Positions 1 to 9,824 of a DNA stretch of 40,228 nucleotides are shown piece by piece. This DNA comes from Hypsibius dujardini (lineage: Eukaryota; Tardigrada; Eutardigrada; Parachela; Hypsibiidae): assembly GCA_001579985.1 (NCBI GenBank), contig LRSR01012315.1, forward strand, positions 1 to 40,228, given 5' to 3'. The first letter of the stretch is position 1; each line of letters opens with the position of its first letter. The notes under the pieces are model-generated. The model searched no databases and was not told where the DNA came from. It saw nothing but the letters and a program-made list of their open reading frames with translations. A program made the position numbers and the translations under genes.

Positions 1-44
<44 letters not shown>

Positions 45-110
45 GTGAGACAGGGAGACAGGGAGACAGGGAGACAGGGAGACAGACAGATAGATAGACA
101 GACAAACTAA
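1..110. repeat. (CAGA)n tetranucleotide microsatellite
   Basis: Near-perfect GACA/CAGA units with minor GGGAGACA and TAGATAGA variants run from the window edge. This is the first of more than twenty tracts of the same family (CAGA on one strand, TCTG on the other). It probably lies in an intron of the gene whose exons follow at 238-1168. Confidence 0.95.
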
Positions 111-237
111 CAAGCCTGGCAGGCAAGCAGACAGACAAGTGACTTCCGAGAGACTTCCGAGATGTTGCAACCCTTTGTGTACCCGTTGTTGGGTGTGCTC
201 TTCTGTTCTACGGCAATTGACTTAAATATCTTTTCAG

Positions 238-1168
238 GAAAGTATTTCAGCCGCGTCCATGGCTGACTGAGGAGGGCTCTCTCTGTCCAAAAGTGTTCGT
301 GAAATACATCAGATGGGTATCTGCATATATCTGCGAAAAGCGAAAAATGACCCTTCGTGATTTTCTGCGCGAACTGGAACCTTTTTGCTTGGCTCGGAAT
401 GGTCTTGAAATGATTGCGGTTAGTAACTGGATCCATTAACGCCGTAGTCTGTCTGCATATCTATGTGCCTGCCTGCTACAAGTATGTGTGCTAATTTCTG
501 TATGTGTGTCTGCCTGCATGCTGGGCTGGTTGTTTGCCTGTCTCTCTGTCTGTCTGTCTCTCTGTTTAAATTCTCTGCCTATGTGTATGTCCTTTTCATA
601 GATTTTGTGCCATCTTGGACTGATTCGGAAGTTTCGATTACACCCCACCGAAGAATCGGGATTCCTCGACCTCATCGATGCCACCGAATGGATGGATGAC
701 GGCGACCTGGACCGGGTCCTCATCCGCTGCTCCGCCAGCGCATGGGACTACGCAATGGGACTGGCCTTCCTGGAGGAGGAGTTAGGCCTGGGAACTGACA
801 ACGCCAAACCAAAAACTCTGATCCACGATATCATGTCCATTGAGGACGAGAAGAGCGATAACGTGGTCAGCGACGCCGATGACGATGCGTCTTCTCAGGT
901 CAGCACTGTGGACGAGGTGGACGGTCACGTTCGGTACCCCAGTGAAGTGGGTGAGTTCGAGGTGGACGGGGAAGTGAGCAGGGTGAATGCCCAAGCTGTG
1001 ATGGAGGAAGGGGAGGAAGATGGTGGAGAGACCAGCACTGAGAGCGAGGATGAAGACGGCGGCGCTGACGATGACGGAGTCACAATGGATGAGGAGTTCA
1101 TCGCCGATGTGTGGAACGACGAGGTTGACAGTTCCGACGAGGATGGGGAAAGTGACAACGGCGACTAG
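238..1168 (+). CDS. 3' end (last two exons) of an unrecognised protein with an acidic C-terminal tail
   Basis: Two exons join in frame. The first starts at 251 (acceptor ...TATTTCAG) or at 238 (acceptor ...ATCTTTTCAG) and ends at 418 before GTTAGT. The second runs from 602 (acceptor ...TTTTCATAG) to the TAG at 1166-1168; the junction is phase 0. The first exon reads like a helical domain with segments such as VFVKYIRWVSAYICEKRKM and TLRDFLRELEPFCLARNG. The second continues with ILCHLGLIRKFRLHPTEE and DATEWMDDGDLDRVL, then a tail of about 110 residues made largely of Asp, Glu, Ser and Gly. The 5' exons lie outside the window. I do not recognise the family; the acidic tail could be a protein- or histone-interaction surface, but that is a guess. 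An ATTAAA at 1317-1322 may be the poly(A) signal. The gene converges tail-to-tail with the trefoil gene, whose stop codon is 263 bp away. Confidence 0.72.
458..580. repeat. TCTG/TGCC-rich microsatellite in the intron
   Basis: Imperfect TCTG, TGCC and TGTG units fill most of the 183-bp intron between exons 251-418 and 602-1168. The ORFs that run through it are low-complexity artefacts. Confidence 0.85.
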
Positions 1169-1316
1169 GGCATCTTTTCAGGAAGGGCGCCGACAGTCGG
1201 CACGTTTAGTCGTCCAGTGATGGACAATTGGATTTTTTCTGCTTAAAGAGAGAGCCGTTCCATGGCTCATTTTTAGCGACGGTAGATCCTCTACTTTGCA
1301 TTAACGGAGGTCTGCA

Positions 1317-1322
1317 TTAAAT
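1317..1322 (+). terminator. possible poly(A) signal ATTAAA
   Basis: The hexamer ATTAAA lies about 150 bp after the stop codon at 1168, in a short AT-enriched patch between two convergent genes. ATTAAA is a common variant of AATAAA. No clear signal for the opposing minus-strand gene was seen. Confidence 0.35.
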
Positions 1323-1430
1323 AATCTCAGCTCTTCCTGTGGCGAATTTCATTATGAGGGAAGCTTCCTGGAATGGGCCATTCTGCAACCTTAATTTCCA
1401 GTCGGTGTTGATGGTTTCTCAGTCACTCAT

Positions 1431-2839
1431 TTACTGCGCCTGCAAGGTCACCCGGCGGTTATTAACATCGTATCCGATGGTGCCGCACACCCGACCGGAA
1501 TAGCAGTTGCCGTGCGCTCCGGTGGTCTGGCAGTCCACCAGCGTGTTGGGGTCGCTGCCGCGGGGACGCGTGGCTCCCTGCAGACCGGTGTAGCTGTAGC
1601 AGAGCGGCCGAGAGACATGGGTGAAGTCTCCCGAGCAGCCGCAGCCAGCCTGCAACGACCAGCGGGCGTGATCGTTGGTGCAGGCAGACACGCCTGGCGG
1701 CCACGGGAAGGGCGAGACTACGGGGATCCCTTTGGTGGTCGTGGTGGTCGGCTGGGAACAACGAACAAGTCTGACTGTTTTGAATGGAGATGGAACACAG
1801 AAGTGATGGAATGATAATGAACGGTCTGCCCGAATGCGGGACGGAAAGACAACATCTGACGTTGCCGCACGGAAAGGACGAACGATTTAATGGGGAAGCC
1901 AGAAGGGCGGAATGACAGGTGGTCTGACGGATGGTTAGACAGATGCTTGGTCTGTCGGTCGGGAAGAACGACAATTCACGAAAGGTTGACCACGGAACAA
2001 CGGTCGGACATCCCGTCCAAGGGCTGCACTGTGTAGGCATGGAGCGGTCTGTTTGCCTCGAGCCTAGAGGCCGATGAACAGCCATCCGTCTGCCATCTTC
2101 CTGTCTGATCTACTGTCTGTCTTTCTGCTGTTACCTTTTTCAAGCGAAAAATAATTTCACTTACAGTCGTCGTGGTTCGTGTCGTAGTGGTCGGGGTCAT
2201 GGTCGACGTGGTGATAGCAGGAGTTGTAGTCGTCGGAGTCGTCGTTGACGTGGTAGTTGACGTGGTCGTGGTCGTGGTCGGAGTCGTCGTCGAGGTGGTC
2301 GAAGTCGTTATTGACGGGGTGCTTACAGGCTTCGCCAAAACGTTCGCACACTTGTCTCCGGGCTGGACACGGTCTCCGTAGAAGCAGGCGTACCCACCGT
2401 CGAGTCCCTTCAAGAAACAGCATCTCAGTCGCTCGCACCTCCGTCGCGACTGATCGCCGCAGTCGACGGTGCATCCTCCGTCGGCGGCCTGGAGCACGTC
2501 CATACAGGTGGCCGAGGACGGTAGTTGTCCACGGCCGCTAACCGTGGTGGTAGTCGGATTGGGGCTCGTCGGTAGGACGTTTGAGCATTTCGGGTCGAAT
2601 GCGATACGGTCGCTGTAGTGACAGGTGAATCCGCCGTCGGGCGACCGTTGGAAGCAGCAGTCGAGTCGGTCACAGGTCGCCTCCGATTGATTGCCGCAAT
2701 TGACGGTGCATGCGCCGTTGTGAGCCTCAAAAACGACCGTACATACGACGGATGACGGACGGGCCCCGCCGTAGACGGCCGTCCGTGGATGCTCAGAAAA
2801 GGCGACGAACAACAGGAAGAAAATCGTCGTCAGCCACAT
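1431..2839 (-). CDS. secreted two-trefoil, Thr-rich mucin-like protein
   Basis: Two exons on the minus strand, 2839-2165 and 1751-1431, join at phase 0 (donor ACT|GTAAGT, acceptor TTCCCAG|CCG) to give 331 residues. The start ATG at 2839 opens a signal peptide (MWLTTIFFLLFVAF). Two repeats follow, at about residues 33-85 and 112-164, with identical spacing C-x10-C-x3-C-x7-C-x4-CC-x10-C-x11-C. The C-x4-CCF-x9-C core is that of trefoil (P-type) domains, but each repeat carries two extra cysteines. N50 (NQS) is a potential N-glycosylation site. Residues about 165-231 are an almost pure Thr/Ser/Pro stretch typical of O-glycosylated mucin linkers, continued across the splice junction. The C-terminal ~85 residues hold seven cysteines and match nothing I know. 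Trefoil-mucin proteins act extracellularly, in mucus or epithelial protection; that role is inferred here. No clear poly(A) signal was found. Confidence 0.85.
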
Positions 2840-2929
2840 TATATTCCTCCTAACGGAGGGGGGGGGGTACGGTCGGGAAAGGATCGCCAAGGCCAGATAG
2901 AGAACTCTTGCAAATATTAGGAAGGTCTC

Positions 2930-3960
2930 CGTCTCTTCGTCTCACCCGCCGTCTGTCCACCAGTTTCATCGTCCGTCACACCTCTACGTTCATTTCTTGG
3001 TCTCTTCTCCGACTTTTAGGATTCCCGTCCAACTTCTCGTTTCCCAATTATCTGTTGCCCAAATCTTTGAACTTCGGGATCTCCTCACCCGTCTCTCCGT
3101 CCCCGTCCGTCGCCCGTCCCGCCCTCGATGTTGTCTTTCTGTCTTCCCACCCATTTTCTCTGTTCTTTATGAAGCCTGCCCTTCCGCCACTGTATACGAT
3201 CCATCCGTCCTACTGGAGCTTCATGCAAATCTCCGTCCGTTAGTCCCGTGGCTTCCACCAACCAAAGAACTTTCGTCCGTCTGGACCAACCCGTCCGCCT
3301 GTCCGTCAAACCACCCCCACCGTCTCCTCTTTATTTTTCGTTCATCTTCCAACCGTCTATCCTACTCCCATTCATATGTTTCTCAAACCCTTAGACTTCA
3401 GTGTCATCTGACCCGTCTCTCCGCCTCCCGACAATCCGCCGTTCATCTGTCCGTCAACCTTCGTCTCTCCGTCTTCCCCTCTCTTTCCTCGGTTGTTCAT
3501 CTAACCTGCGCCTCCGTTGCTGCACATCATCTATCCTTCCCAGTGGAACTTCACTCAAGCCTCCCTTTGTGGTTCCGTCCCTTCCACCGACCTACCAATC
3601 GTCGTCCGTCTCCACTGAACCGTCTGCTTTTCCACTATACCCCCTTACCCTCCGTCTCTTCATCACCGCTGGTTCCTCTATATTCCAATGTTTCGTCAAC
3701 CAACCCTCCAGACAATGTCTCGCAAGTCCGTCCGTCCGTCAGCTCGCCCATCCATTCGCCCGTCCGTCCGTTCGCTCGCCCATCCATTTGCCCGTCCGTC
3801 CGTCCGCTCATCCGTCCGTCTGCTCGCCCATCTGTTCGCCCGTCCGTCCGTCCGTCCGTCCGCTCGCCCATCCATTCGCCTATCCATTCGTCCGTTCGTT
3901 CGTCGTAGTTCATGTTAAACGATCCCATCCGTCCGTCTATCTCCCCTTACCCATCCGTCT
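2930..3960. repeat. (TCCG)n-derived low-complexity region
   Basis: C/T-rich DNA built from TCCG, CGTC and CCAT units. It is dense and nearly regular from about 3718 to 3905 (CGTCCGTCCGTC with CATCCATT interruptions) and decayed on both sides. Long ORFs here encode Arg-Pro-Ser-Val repeats and are artefacts of the repeat. It begins just upstream of the trefoil gene's start codon, so it sits where that gene's promoter would be expected. Confidence 0.85.
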
Positions 3961-4048
3961 TAGTTCTCGTTATACCCTCACCTCCGTTTCTTCCTTTCGC
4001 CATGCTCCTTTATATATTCCACTGCTTCATTAGCCTTCCAGACAGACA

Positions 4049-4306
4049 ATGCCCCGCAAGCTTCCGTCACTTCGCCAGCTGATGACCATTCCAGACACGG
4101 TTCTCCGCCGCCCAATCCGTCGCACCGTCTCTTCACGAGGGCTTCCGGCTTTCGTCATCGTCACCCGACAGAAGGCGCTTAACATTTACACAGTTACGTT
4201 ATCGGGAATAACGATCCACGTGCCCAGTGCTTCCCAGCTGAAATTGCACATTGTATTGGAGATGCAGTTAAAAAGCCCACGGCTTGCGCCTCGCTCAGCG
4301 CACTGA
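4049..4306 (+). other. unassigned 85-codon ORF
   Basis: A true ATG opens an 85-residue frame that is Arg/Leu/Ser-rich and not simple-sequence. No signal peptide, motif or recognised homology is visible, and no splice signals stand out. It directly follows the (TCCG)n region. It could be chance or a fragment of an unannotated exon. Confidence 0.15.
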
Positions 4307-4379
4307 CCCCATTCCGTATCGAATTTTATCGCCCCGTGTGCGCACCACTACGGCGCGTCGATAATCAAAGCTTCTTTTA

Positions 4380-4830
4380 AATGCTTTTAAAATGTAGCCA
4401 CCGTACAATTGATAACACCTTTGTGGGACGAGCTTGCTGTTCAAAAGACCAAAATATTCCCTCGGTCTAAGAATGCCGATAAATATATAATAAAATTGTA
4501 TTTGATGTAGTCTTGCTTAAAGATATTTAAGCGACATAAAAAATGGCTCAAAAGAGGATGTTCATTCTCAATAAAAATATCTATTTATATTATTTACAGT
4601 CAAAAAAATAGAATTTAAATTAATTTGATATTTTATTTAATTAAAATTTATTACTTGATATTTATTTAAATTTAAATGTATCATTTGATGTTTTAACGAA
4701 ATTAAAATTTACTGTTTGATATCTTATTTAAAATTTGAATTTATTTTTTGTTATTTTATTTAAATTCAGATATCGTCTTTAAATAACACTAATTTCAAGT
4801 TCCAATTAAATATTTTAAAACCACGCCCTC
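4380..4830. repeat. AT-rich block with tandem TTTGATAT units
   Basis: About 450 bp of A+T-rich DNA without genes. Between about 4622 and 4760 there are four diverged units of 45-55 bp, each starting TTTGAT(A/G)T and continuing with TTATTTAA and AAATTTA blocks. Confidence 0.6.
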
Positions 4831-5053
4831 TTTGCTGCATTTTATTTGTATTTTTTATTTTCGTCGGATGACACCGAGAGGGGGGAGGGGGGAACCGGTT
4901 TTTTCTTGTAGAACTCACAAATGTGAAAATGTGAATCTACTCCGCTCTGAGTCTCTTCCTCTCGCTCGCTCGCGAAGAGAGTGTGCCACCGCGGCGTCGG
5001 CGATGGGAGTTCACTGTCCTGTGAATCATAGATTCAGTCTCTCGCTGTAGATA

Positions 5054-5175
5054 CACACGTGGCAAAAACGTTTCACTAATCGAATTAAGCACTTCAACTC
5101 GACGGCTGTCTACAACAGGCATGCATCGAGTGTAATGACTTAATTCGGTTAGCGCAAGATTTTTGCCACGTGTGC
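5054..5175. repeat. inverted repeat with CACACGTGGCAAAAA ends
   Basis: The left end CACACGTGGCAAAAA is mirrored by TTTTTGCCACGTGTG at the right end, and CGAATTAAG by CTTAATTCG further in. Arms are about 40 bp and the loop about 40 bp. Each end contains the palindromic E-box CACGTG. The shape fits a small foldback or MITE-like element, but no target-site duplication is obvious and no transposase is present. Confidence 0.7.
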
Positions 5176-5815
5176 AGTGGCGGGTTTCGGTGGCACTGTT
5201 ACCGCTACCGCTATGTATCGAATCAAACCAATTGAAACCTCAAAATACCCCTTAATTAAATTGAACAAATTAATTAGCGAGCTTCATAAAAAGAGAAGAT
5301 TTCAAACTCGGAAGAGTTCTAATTAATAAAAATATTATAGACATGAACAGAATTGACAGTGCAAAAAGTGAGCAAATAAATATCCGGCGAGTCGCTTTAA
5401 AATTCCCCACTAAAAACTTCTCACGACTGAGTTGATAATATAATTATTAAAAACACACAGGGATTCGGTGTTAATTATAAAAATATTCATCACTCTGTGT
5501 TTCGATGCAGACCAGCGCGGAAACAAATTTATTAGATTATTACTCAGAAAACAATCAAATCAATCAATCAATCGTGCTGTTATCGCCAGTAAATCTAAGC
5601 GGTCTTTCAACAAACTCCCATTTTTTAATGGCTTTTAAACCGAAGTTAAAAAATAGATTAAAATTTATTTTGTCGCATTTGTTAACGAATTTTGTGTTTG
5701 CGAGAGAAAAAAATTGAGAAAATTTGCCTAGTCTAGCTCGCGATTTTAATGTTTTTTATCTGCCCGCACGATGAGCGTGTTCTGAATCGCATCAGCAAGT
5801 ATCCTGCTAAAACTT
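5176..5815. other. gene-free AT-rich stretch
   Basis: A+T-rich DNA with scattered AATTAATTA and AATCAATCAATC motifs. A 70-codon frame at 5505-5717 has an ATG but shows no motif and lies in compositionally random DNA. I see nothing supportable. Confidence 0.5.
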
Positions 5816-5819
5816 GGTT

Positions 5820-6130
5820 CCTTTCAACATCTCCACCACGCAGTTACGTGATTGGCTGTAACCGCTTGCCACCAGTCACCGCCACCAGCGTCACCGTACA
5901 AATACACACACTGCAGTGCGCTGAGCAAAAACATCAGCCAGCGGACGACGAGCGAGCGAGCTTGAGGTTAACGAGAACGCGTCCGCGAAACTTTGCTGCT
6001 GTTGCTGCCGTGCGCTCGTCTTTTAACCTTTTCCCTTGAATCTCTCGCGCACGTAGGCCCGTCTGATTTCCCATCCCAGCCCCGATCTACCCTGGACTGT
6101 ATGACGTCGGATTCCCATGCAAATCCCCAC
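5820..6130 (+). promoter_or_regulatory. promoter-like region (inverted CCAAT, CRE-like, octamer)
   Basis: CpG-containing DNA stands out from AT-rich flanks. It holds GTGATTGGCTG (an inverted CCAAT box) near 5849, ATGACGTCGG (CRE-like) at 6101, and a perfect POU octamer ATGCAAAT at 6117-6124. The orientation is uncertain; plus is assumed because no minus-strand gene is seen nearby. It could be a distal promoter of the nuclear-receptor gene 16 kb downstream, but no transcript evidence exists here. Confidence 0.35.
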
Positions 6131-6734
6131 CTGAAACCGCAGTTCCCTCGATTATTCTCCCCTGCCACCAGCTGTAGAAAATTTCCCCCCAGCTGAAAAA
6201 TCTAGGTCAACTTTACGAAATTCCCCTGCCGTGAATCCTCCACCGATTTCGCTACCGCAAACGAAATCCGACAGCCCATTCATCAGGTATGTCAATTTGA
6301 TTTTCCGTTTGGGTGAGCAGTTCAGGATGAAGAAGTTTCGGAGCAGAAAACGGGACGGTGCGTTTGTTGTGAGTTTGGCTCCGCCTCTTGCGCCCCGTGC
6401 GCCCTTGTAGGTTGCCTCCCCCCTCCCGTGAAAAATGCCCCACGGCCATTGCAACGGATCGTCCACGCATGCGCTGTTTTTTGAGCCGGACGCGGCGAGA
6501 GGTGATGTGATGTGTGTGTGCGAATCGTCTGTATGTGTGACTTGTGTGGTGTGGAGGGAGATTTTTGTGTGTGTGCTGATATGGGTCAGTGCGTTTCCGG
6601 CCAGTTTGTCTCGAGGACACCCCTGGTGGAGGGGGTTAGAGGCGTGGTTTGCCCCCGAGGTCCGCGTGATTTTTCTTCGGAATCTGCAATTTGCGCTTCC
6701 ACCGTCTAGATTTCCGTAATATTTGAGTCATCAA

Positions 6735-7115
6735 ATAGTGTGCAGGCACCTTTAGGCGCTTTCCCTGTTGTTCTGCGTCCAATGCCATGCATTCTGTTAG
6801 AGGAGATCGCCTAATGTGGACATCACTTGCCCACGTTCCGCAGCCGCTTTTTTCCACTCTCGCAGATTTGACTTTTGATTGTTTTTTGCTTACAACCAAT
6901 ATTATTTGTTTAAATTTTAAATAGCTTTTACAATTGTTGTTCGTTTTTATTTTATCTTCAAATTGCGTGTGGTAATATTTAGGCACTTTCCCTATCGTGA
7001 CGCATAGTATTGTAATGGGCTTGGCTAGAGGAGACCGCTGAATGCGGACACCATTTACACCATTTCCCTGTTTTCTGCGCCGCTCTTTTCGCGCGGTCAT
7101 CTCGCACGATTTTAA
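6735..7115. repeat. two diverged direct copies of a ~130-bp sequence
   Basis: A segment at about 6751-6870 and one at about 6980-7110 share the order TTTAGGC(G/A)CTTTCCCT, TAGAGGAGA(T/C)CGC, AATG(T/C)GGACA and a Ser/Cys-poor tail ending CTCGCA then TTTTTTT. The copies are about 230 bp apart and separated by AT-rich DNA. This may be a short interspersed or structured-RNA-derived repeat; no box A/B promoter was recognised. Confidence 0.55.
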
Positions 7116-7399
7116 TTTTTTATTTTTCCCTACTACGTTGTAGGCATGAGCGTGACCTTGAATGGCCAAGTGGTGTTGAATCTCTTCTGTGATGATGATG
7201 TCTCTGACTGTGAGCGTCGTCCGCCACTTGAGCTGACGTTGCAGAGCCTTTCAGGTAGCTGAAATTTTGAGAGCCTCAGTCAGGCTGTGGTCGTGACTTG
7301 GGTTCTGGAAATATTTGTTCAGCAATTTAGAGAGAGAGAGAGGGGGAGAGAGCCTCGCGCTTGAAAAGAGTGCTTACGCCCTGCACCGGAATGTTCGGC

Positions 7400-7535
7400 T
7401 ACTTACTGTCGCGACCAAATTGGTGCTTCGTTTTAGACCCACCCGTATATTATGACTGCACACACCGTACTTCACTGCAGTCATAATATACGGTGGATCT
7501 AAAACGCAGCACCAAATGATCGTGGCAGTAGAGTG
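7400..7535. repeat. long hairpin-forming inverted repeat
   Basis: The arm containing TGGTGCTTCGTTTTAGA then CCGTATATTATGACTGCA is mirrored by TGCAGTCATAATATACGG then TCTAAAACGCAGCACCA. The loop is about 15 bp. Weaker complementarity extends outward (ACTGTCGCGACCAAAT against ATGATCGTGGCAGT). Arms are about 55-60 bp. Confidence 0.8.
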
Positions 7536-7689
7536 CTTCGCGTCGTGGCGTGGTCGCTTTTATTACTGGTTAACCTACTTTCATAACTTTATCGGTAATG
7601 AATTTTATTGGGTTTTATGTATAAGCCATTTTTATTATGTGATGATTCAATCGAATTGAGAACAAATGTTCTATCATGCAATCAATTCG

Positions 7690-7820
7690 ATGGAGTAAAT
7701 CAATCAATTGATCAATCAATCAATCAATCAACTGAGTGTCAATCAATTGATCAATCAATCAATCGAGTATCAATCAATCGACAGAGTGTCAATCAATTGA
7801 TCAATCGACTGAGTGTCTAC
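7690..7820. repeat. TGATCAATCAAT-type repeat
   Basis: Tandem AATC units interrupted by TTGATCAA palindromes and GAGTGTC spacers, giving roughly 30-35 bp higher-order units. Confidence 0.8.
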
Positions 7821-8217
7821 CCTTGTGGAAGTTATACCCGGTTATCGCAGCTTTTCGTGAAGCGAATAAAGTTTTTATATATTTATATTCGTCCTTGAAA
7901 ATTCAAATTTTTTTCTTGATCCCAAATTTATTATTAAATAAATGTTTGATTAAATAAATGTATGGTTATTTAAGTAACATTTTTTTAGAAAAATTTATAT
8001 TTATTTATTTATTATTATTATTATAATGAAAATTCGAATTATTGTGTTAGTCGAGTGTGTGGACTTGTCCGCTATTAATTTTTTTTTGAATTTTTCTTTT
8101 ACGTGTTTAAACTTCATTTAGCAATTCACCGTGATTGTATAAGATTTCATTTTGTATTTAAGAAGTATTTAAAATCGCAACGTTGTCACCGGAAAGAAAT
8201 CGCTCGATACGCTCATG

Positions 8218-8392
8218 TGATCAATCAATCAACCAATCTGTCTAAGCGATGCTTGATCAATCAATCAACCAATTTGTCTAAGCGATGCTTGATCAATCAA
8301 TCAACCGATCTGTCTAAGCGACGCTTGATCAACCAATCTGCGTAAGCGACGCTTAATTGATCAATCAATCAATCTGTGTAAGCGATGCTTGA
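8218..8392. repeat. 36-bp minisatellite, about five units
   Basis: Units combine TGATCAATCAATCAACCAAT with CTGTCTAAGCGATGCT. Four are close to full length and one is shortened to 28 bp. Because 36 is divisible by three the frame stays open (Leu-Ile-Asn-Gln-Ser repeats), but no start, splice or composition evidence supports translation. Confidence 0.85.
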
Positions 8393-9279
8393 TTAATTCC
8401 CACGATGTCTGCGGTTGATTTCGTTCTCGTGCGATTACGTTTTGCTCTTTACTGACAAATTCGTTGGTCTTTGCTCTCATTAGCTGTAGTGTTGTTTAGT
8501 CAAATTTAAATAGCTATTTAAAATACTCCAAACGAGGACTGTTATTTTAAAGCAGGTAATTTTTGAATGCGTTTCGGTATTTCAAATGCAATTTTGAATT
8601 AAAATCACTGGTTTCACGGTTTAAAATCTAAATCAAATCCAAAATTAACACCTGATCGGGCGTCTAATTTTCAGTAAAATTTTACTAAATTTATTTTATT
8701 TTAAATTAAATCAGTTTAATTTAACAATTTAATTTAATTGTTGATTTTTAATTTAATTGAAAATTGAGAATTCTGAATAAAGCAACACTAAAGCGTGTGT
8801 TCAATTTTCCAGACATTTTCCATAATGTTTCACAACATTGACTTTTTAAAATATTTTTTTATGTGCACGTTTTTACACGCCTGGGAGTTAGGTCCAAAAT
8901 TATTACTGCTGGTTTTTGTGCGCCAAAGGAAAATTTGACGTGTATAGTTCAGCGGGTCGATCGTTGCCTGTCTGTCTGTGTCTGCCTGCCTGCCTGCCTG
9001 TGTCGGTCGGTCGGCAAGCCTATTTATAATTTAAAAAGTGGAAATAGGTCAGGCACAGTATTTAAGCTGTTTTGAGTTGTCCATGTGTGAAGTAGGAGGA
9101 ACGACGGGAGAGAGGAGTCTTCACCACACCACACAGACTGACTGTGACTGACGGATGGATCCGACATATACACGGGACCTCACTGGCCGGATCGATCAAG
9201 TCAACGTCCCGTCAGCAGCATCTCTTTATCGTCGGTCGCTAAGGCCGGGCAAAAAATAATCAATAAGGAGGCTCGTTCA
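8393..9279. other. gene-free stretch, AT-rich then mixed
   Basis: Positions 8500-8860 are A+T-rich with TTTAATTTAA runs. A short TCTG/TGCC tract lies at 8965-9005. The last 200 bp are less AT-rich. No gene could be supported. Confidence 0.5.
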
Positions 9280-9444
9280 ATGCCTGTACGTTACAACTGT
9301 GTGTACTGGGAAGAACCACTGGGAGAACCGTATGCCCAGGGTTGCTGCCAGCATCATTGGAGGACGATGCGCATCCAGCCCCTACCCGCAGCACATAACG
9401 TGGCCTACTTTGTTTGTGCTTCCTCTGTGATTTTTGCAGAATAA
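9280..9444 (+). other. short unassigned ORF (54 codons)
   Basis: An ATG at 9280 opens a non-repetitive 54-codon frame beginning MPVRYNCVYWEEPLGEP. It lacks a recognisable motif and any convincing donor. It could be the first exon for the open frame at 9825-10271, since several weak GT sites leave phase 0, but this is not demonstrated. Confidence 0.18.
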
Positions 9445-9589
9445 AAACACAGCTTCGGAGCGAGGAAATGCTTTTCGAAGAGCACTTTTGTGCGGACAGG
9501 ACAGGGCGTAGTCCTTGATCCAGACTTGCGCATATCCGACTGCTTCGCCGGAATCGGGCCCGACAGCTAGAAGCATTAATACCGAGAAG

Positions 9590-9805
9590 CCTGTCTGTCT
9601 TGTCTGCCTGTCTGTCTTGTCTGCCTGCCTGTCTGTCTGTCTGTCTGTCTTGTCTGCCTGTCTGTCTTGTCTGCCTGTCTGTCTTGTCTGCCTGTCTGTC
9701 TGTCTGTCTGTCAGTCTTGTCTGTCTGTCTGTCTCTCAGTCTTGTCTGTCTGTCTGTCTGTTTGCCTGTCTGTCTGTTTGCCTGTCTGTTTGCCTGTCTT
9801 GTCAG
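9590..9805. repeat. (TCTG)n microsatellite
   Basis: About 210 bp of TCTG with regular CTTG, TGCC and TGTT interruptions. It is the source of Cys-Leu-Ser-Val low-complexity ORFs in three frames. Confidence 0.95.
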
Positions 9806-9824
9806 GTGTCCTCGTTTCTGTCAG

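Noticed and set aside
107-436. Minus-strand ORF of 109 codons starting at 436
   Set aside because: It is the shadow of the plus-strand exon 251-418, which has splice sites and joins in phase to the next exon.
2908-4033. Long plus-strand ORFs (111, 303 and 210 codons) rich in Arg-Pro-Ser-Val
   Set aside because: They translate the (TCCG)n repeat; several frames and the opposite strand are open at once, which is typical of a tetranucleotide repeat lacking stop triplets.
8103-8345. Protein with a 12-residue repeat (LINQSTNLSKRC)
   Set aside because: The 36-bp minisatellite is divisible by three, which keeps the frame open automatically; units vary in non-synonymous positions as much as others.
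8218-8392. CRISPR-like array of repeats and spacers
   Set aside because: The units are contiguous tandem repeats without unique spacers, in an intron-bearing animal genome.
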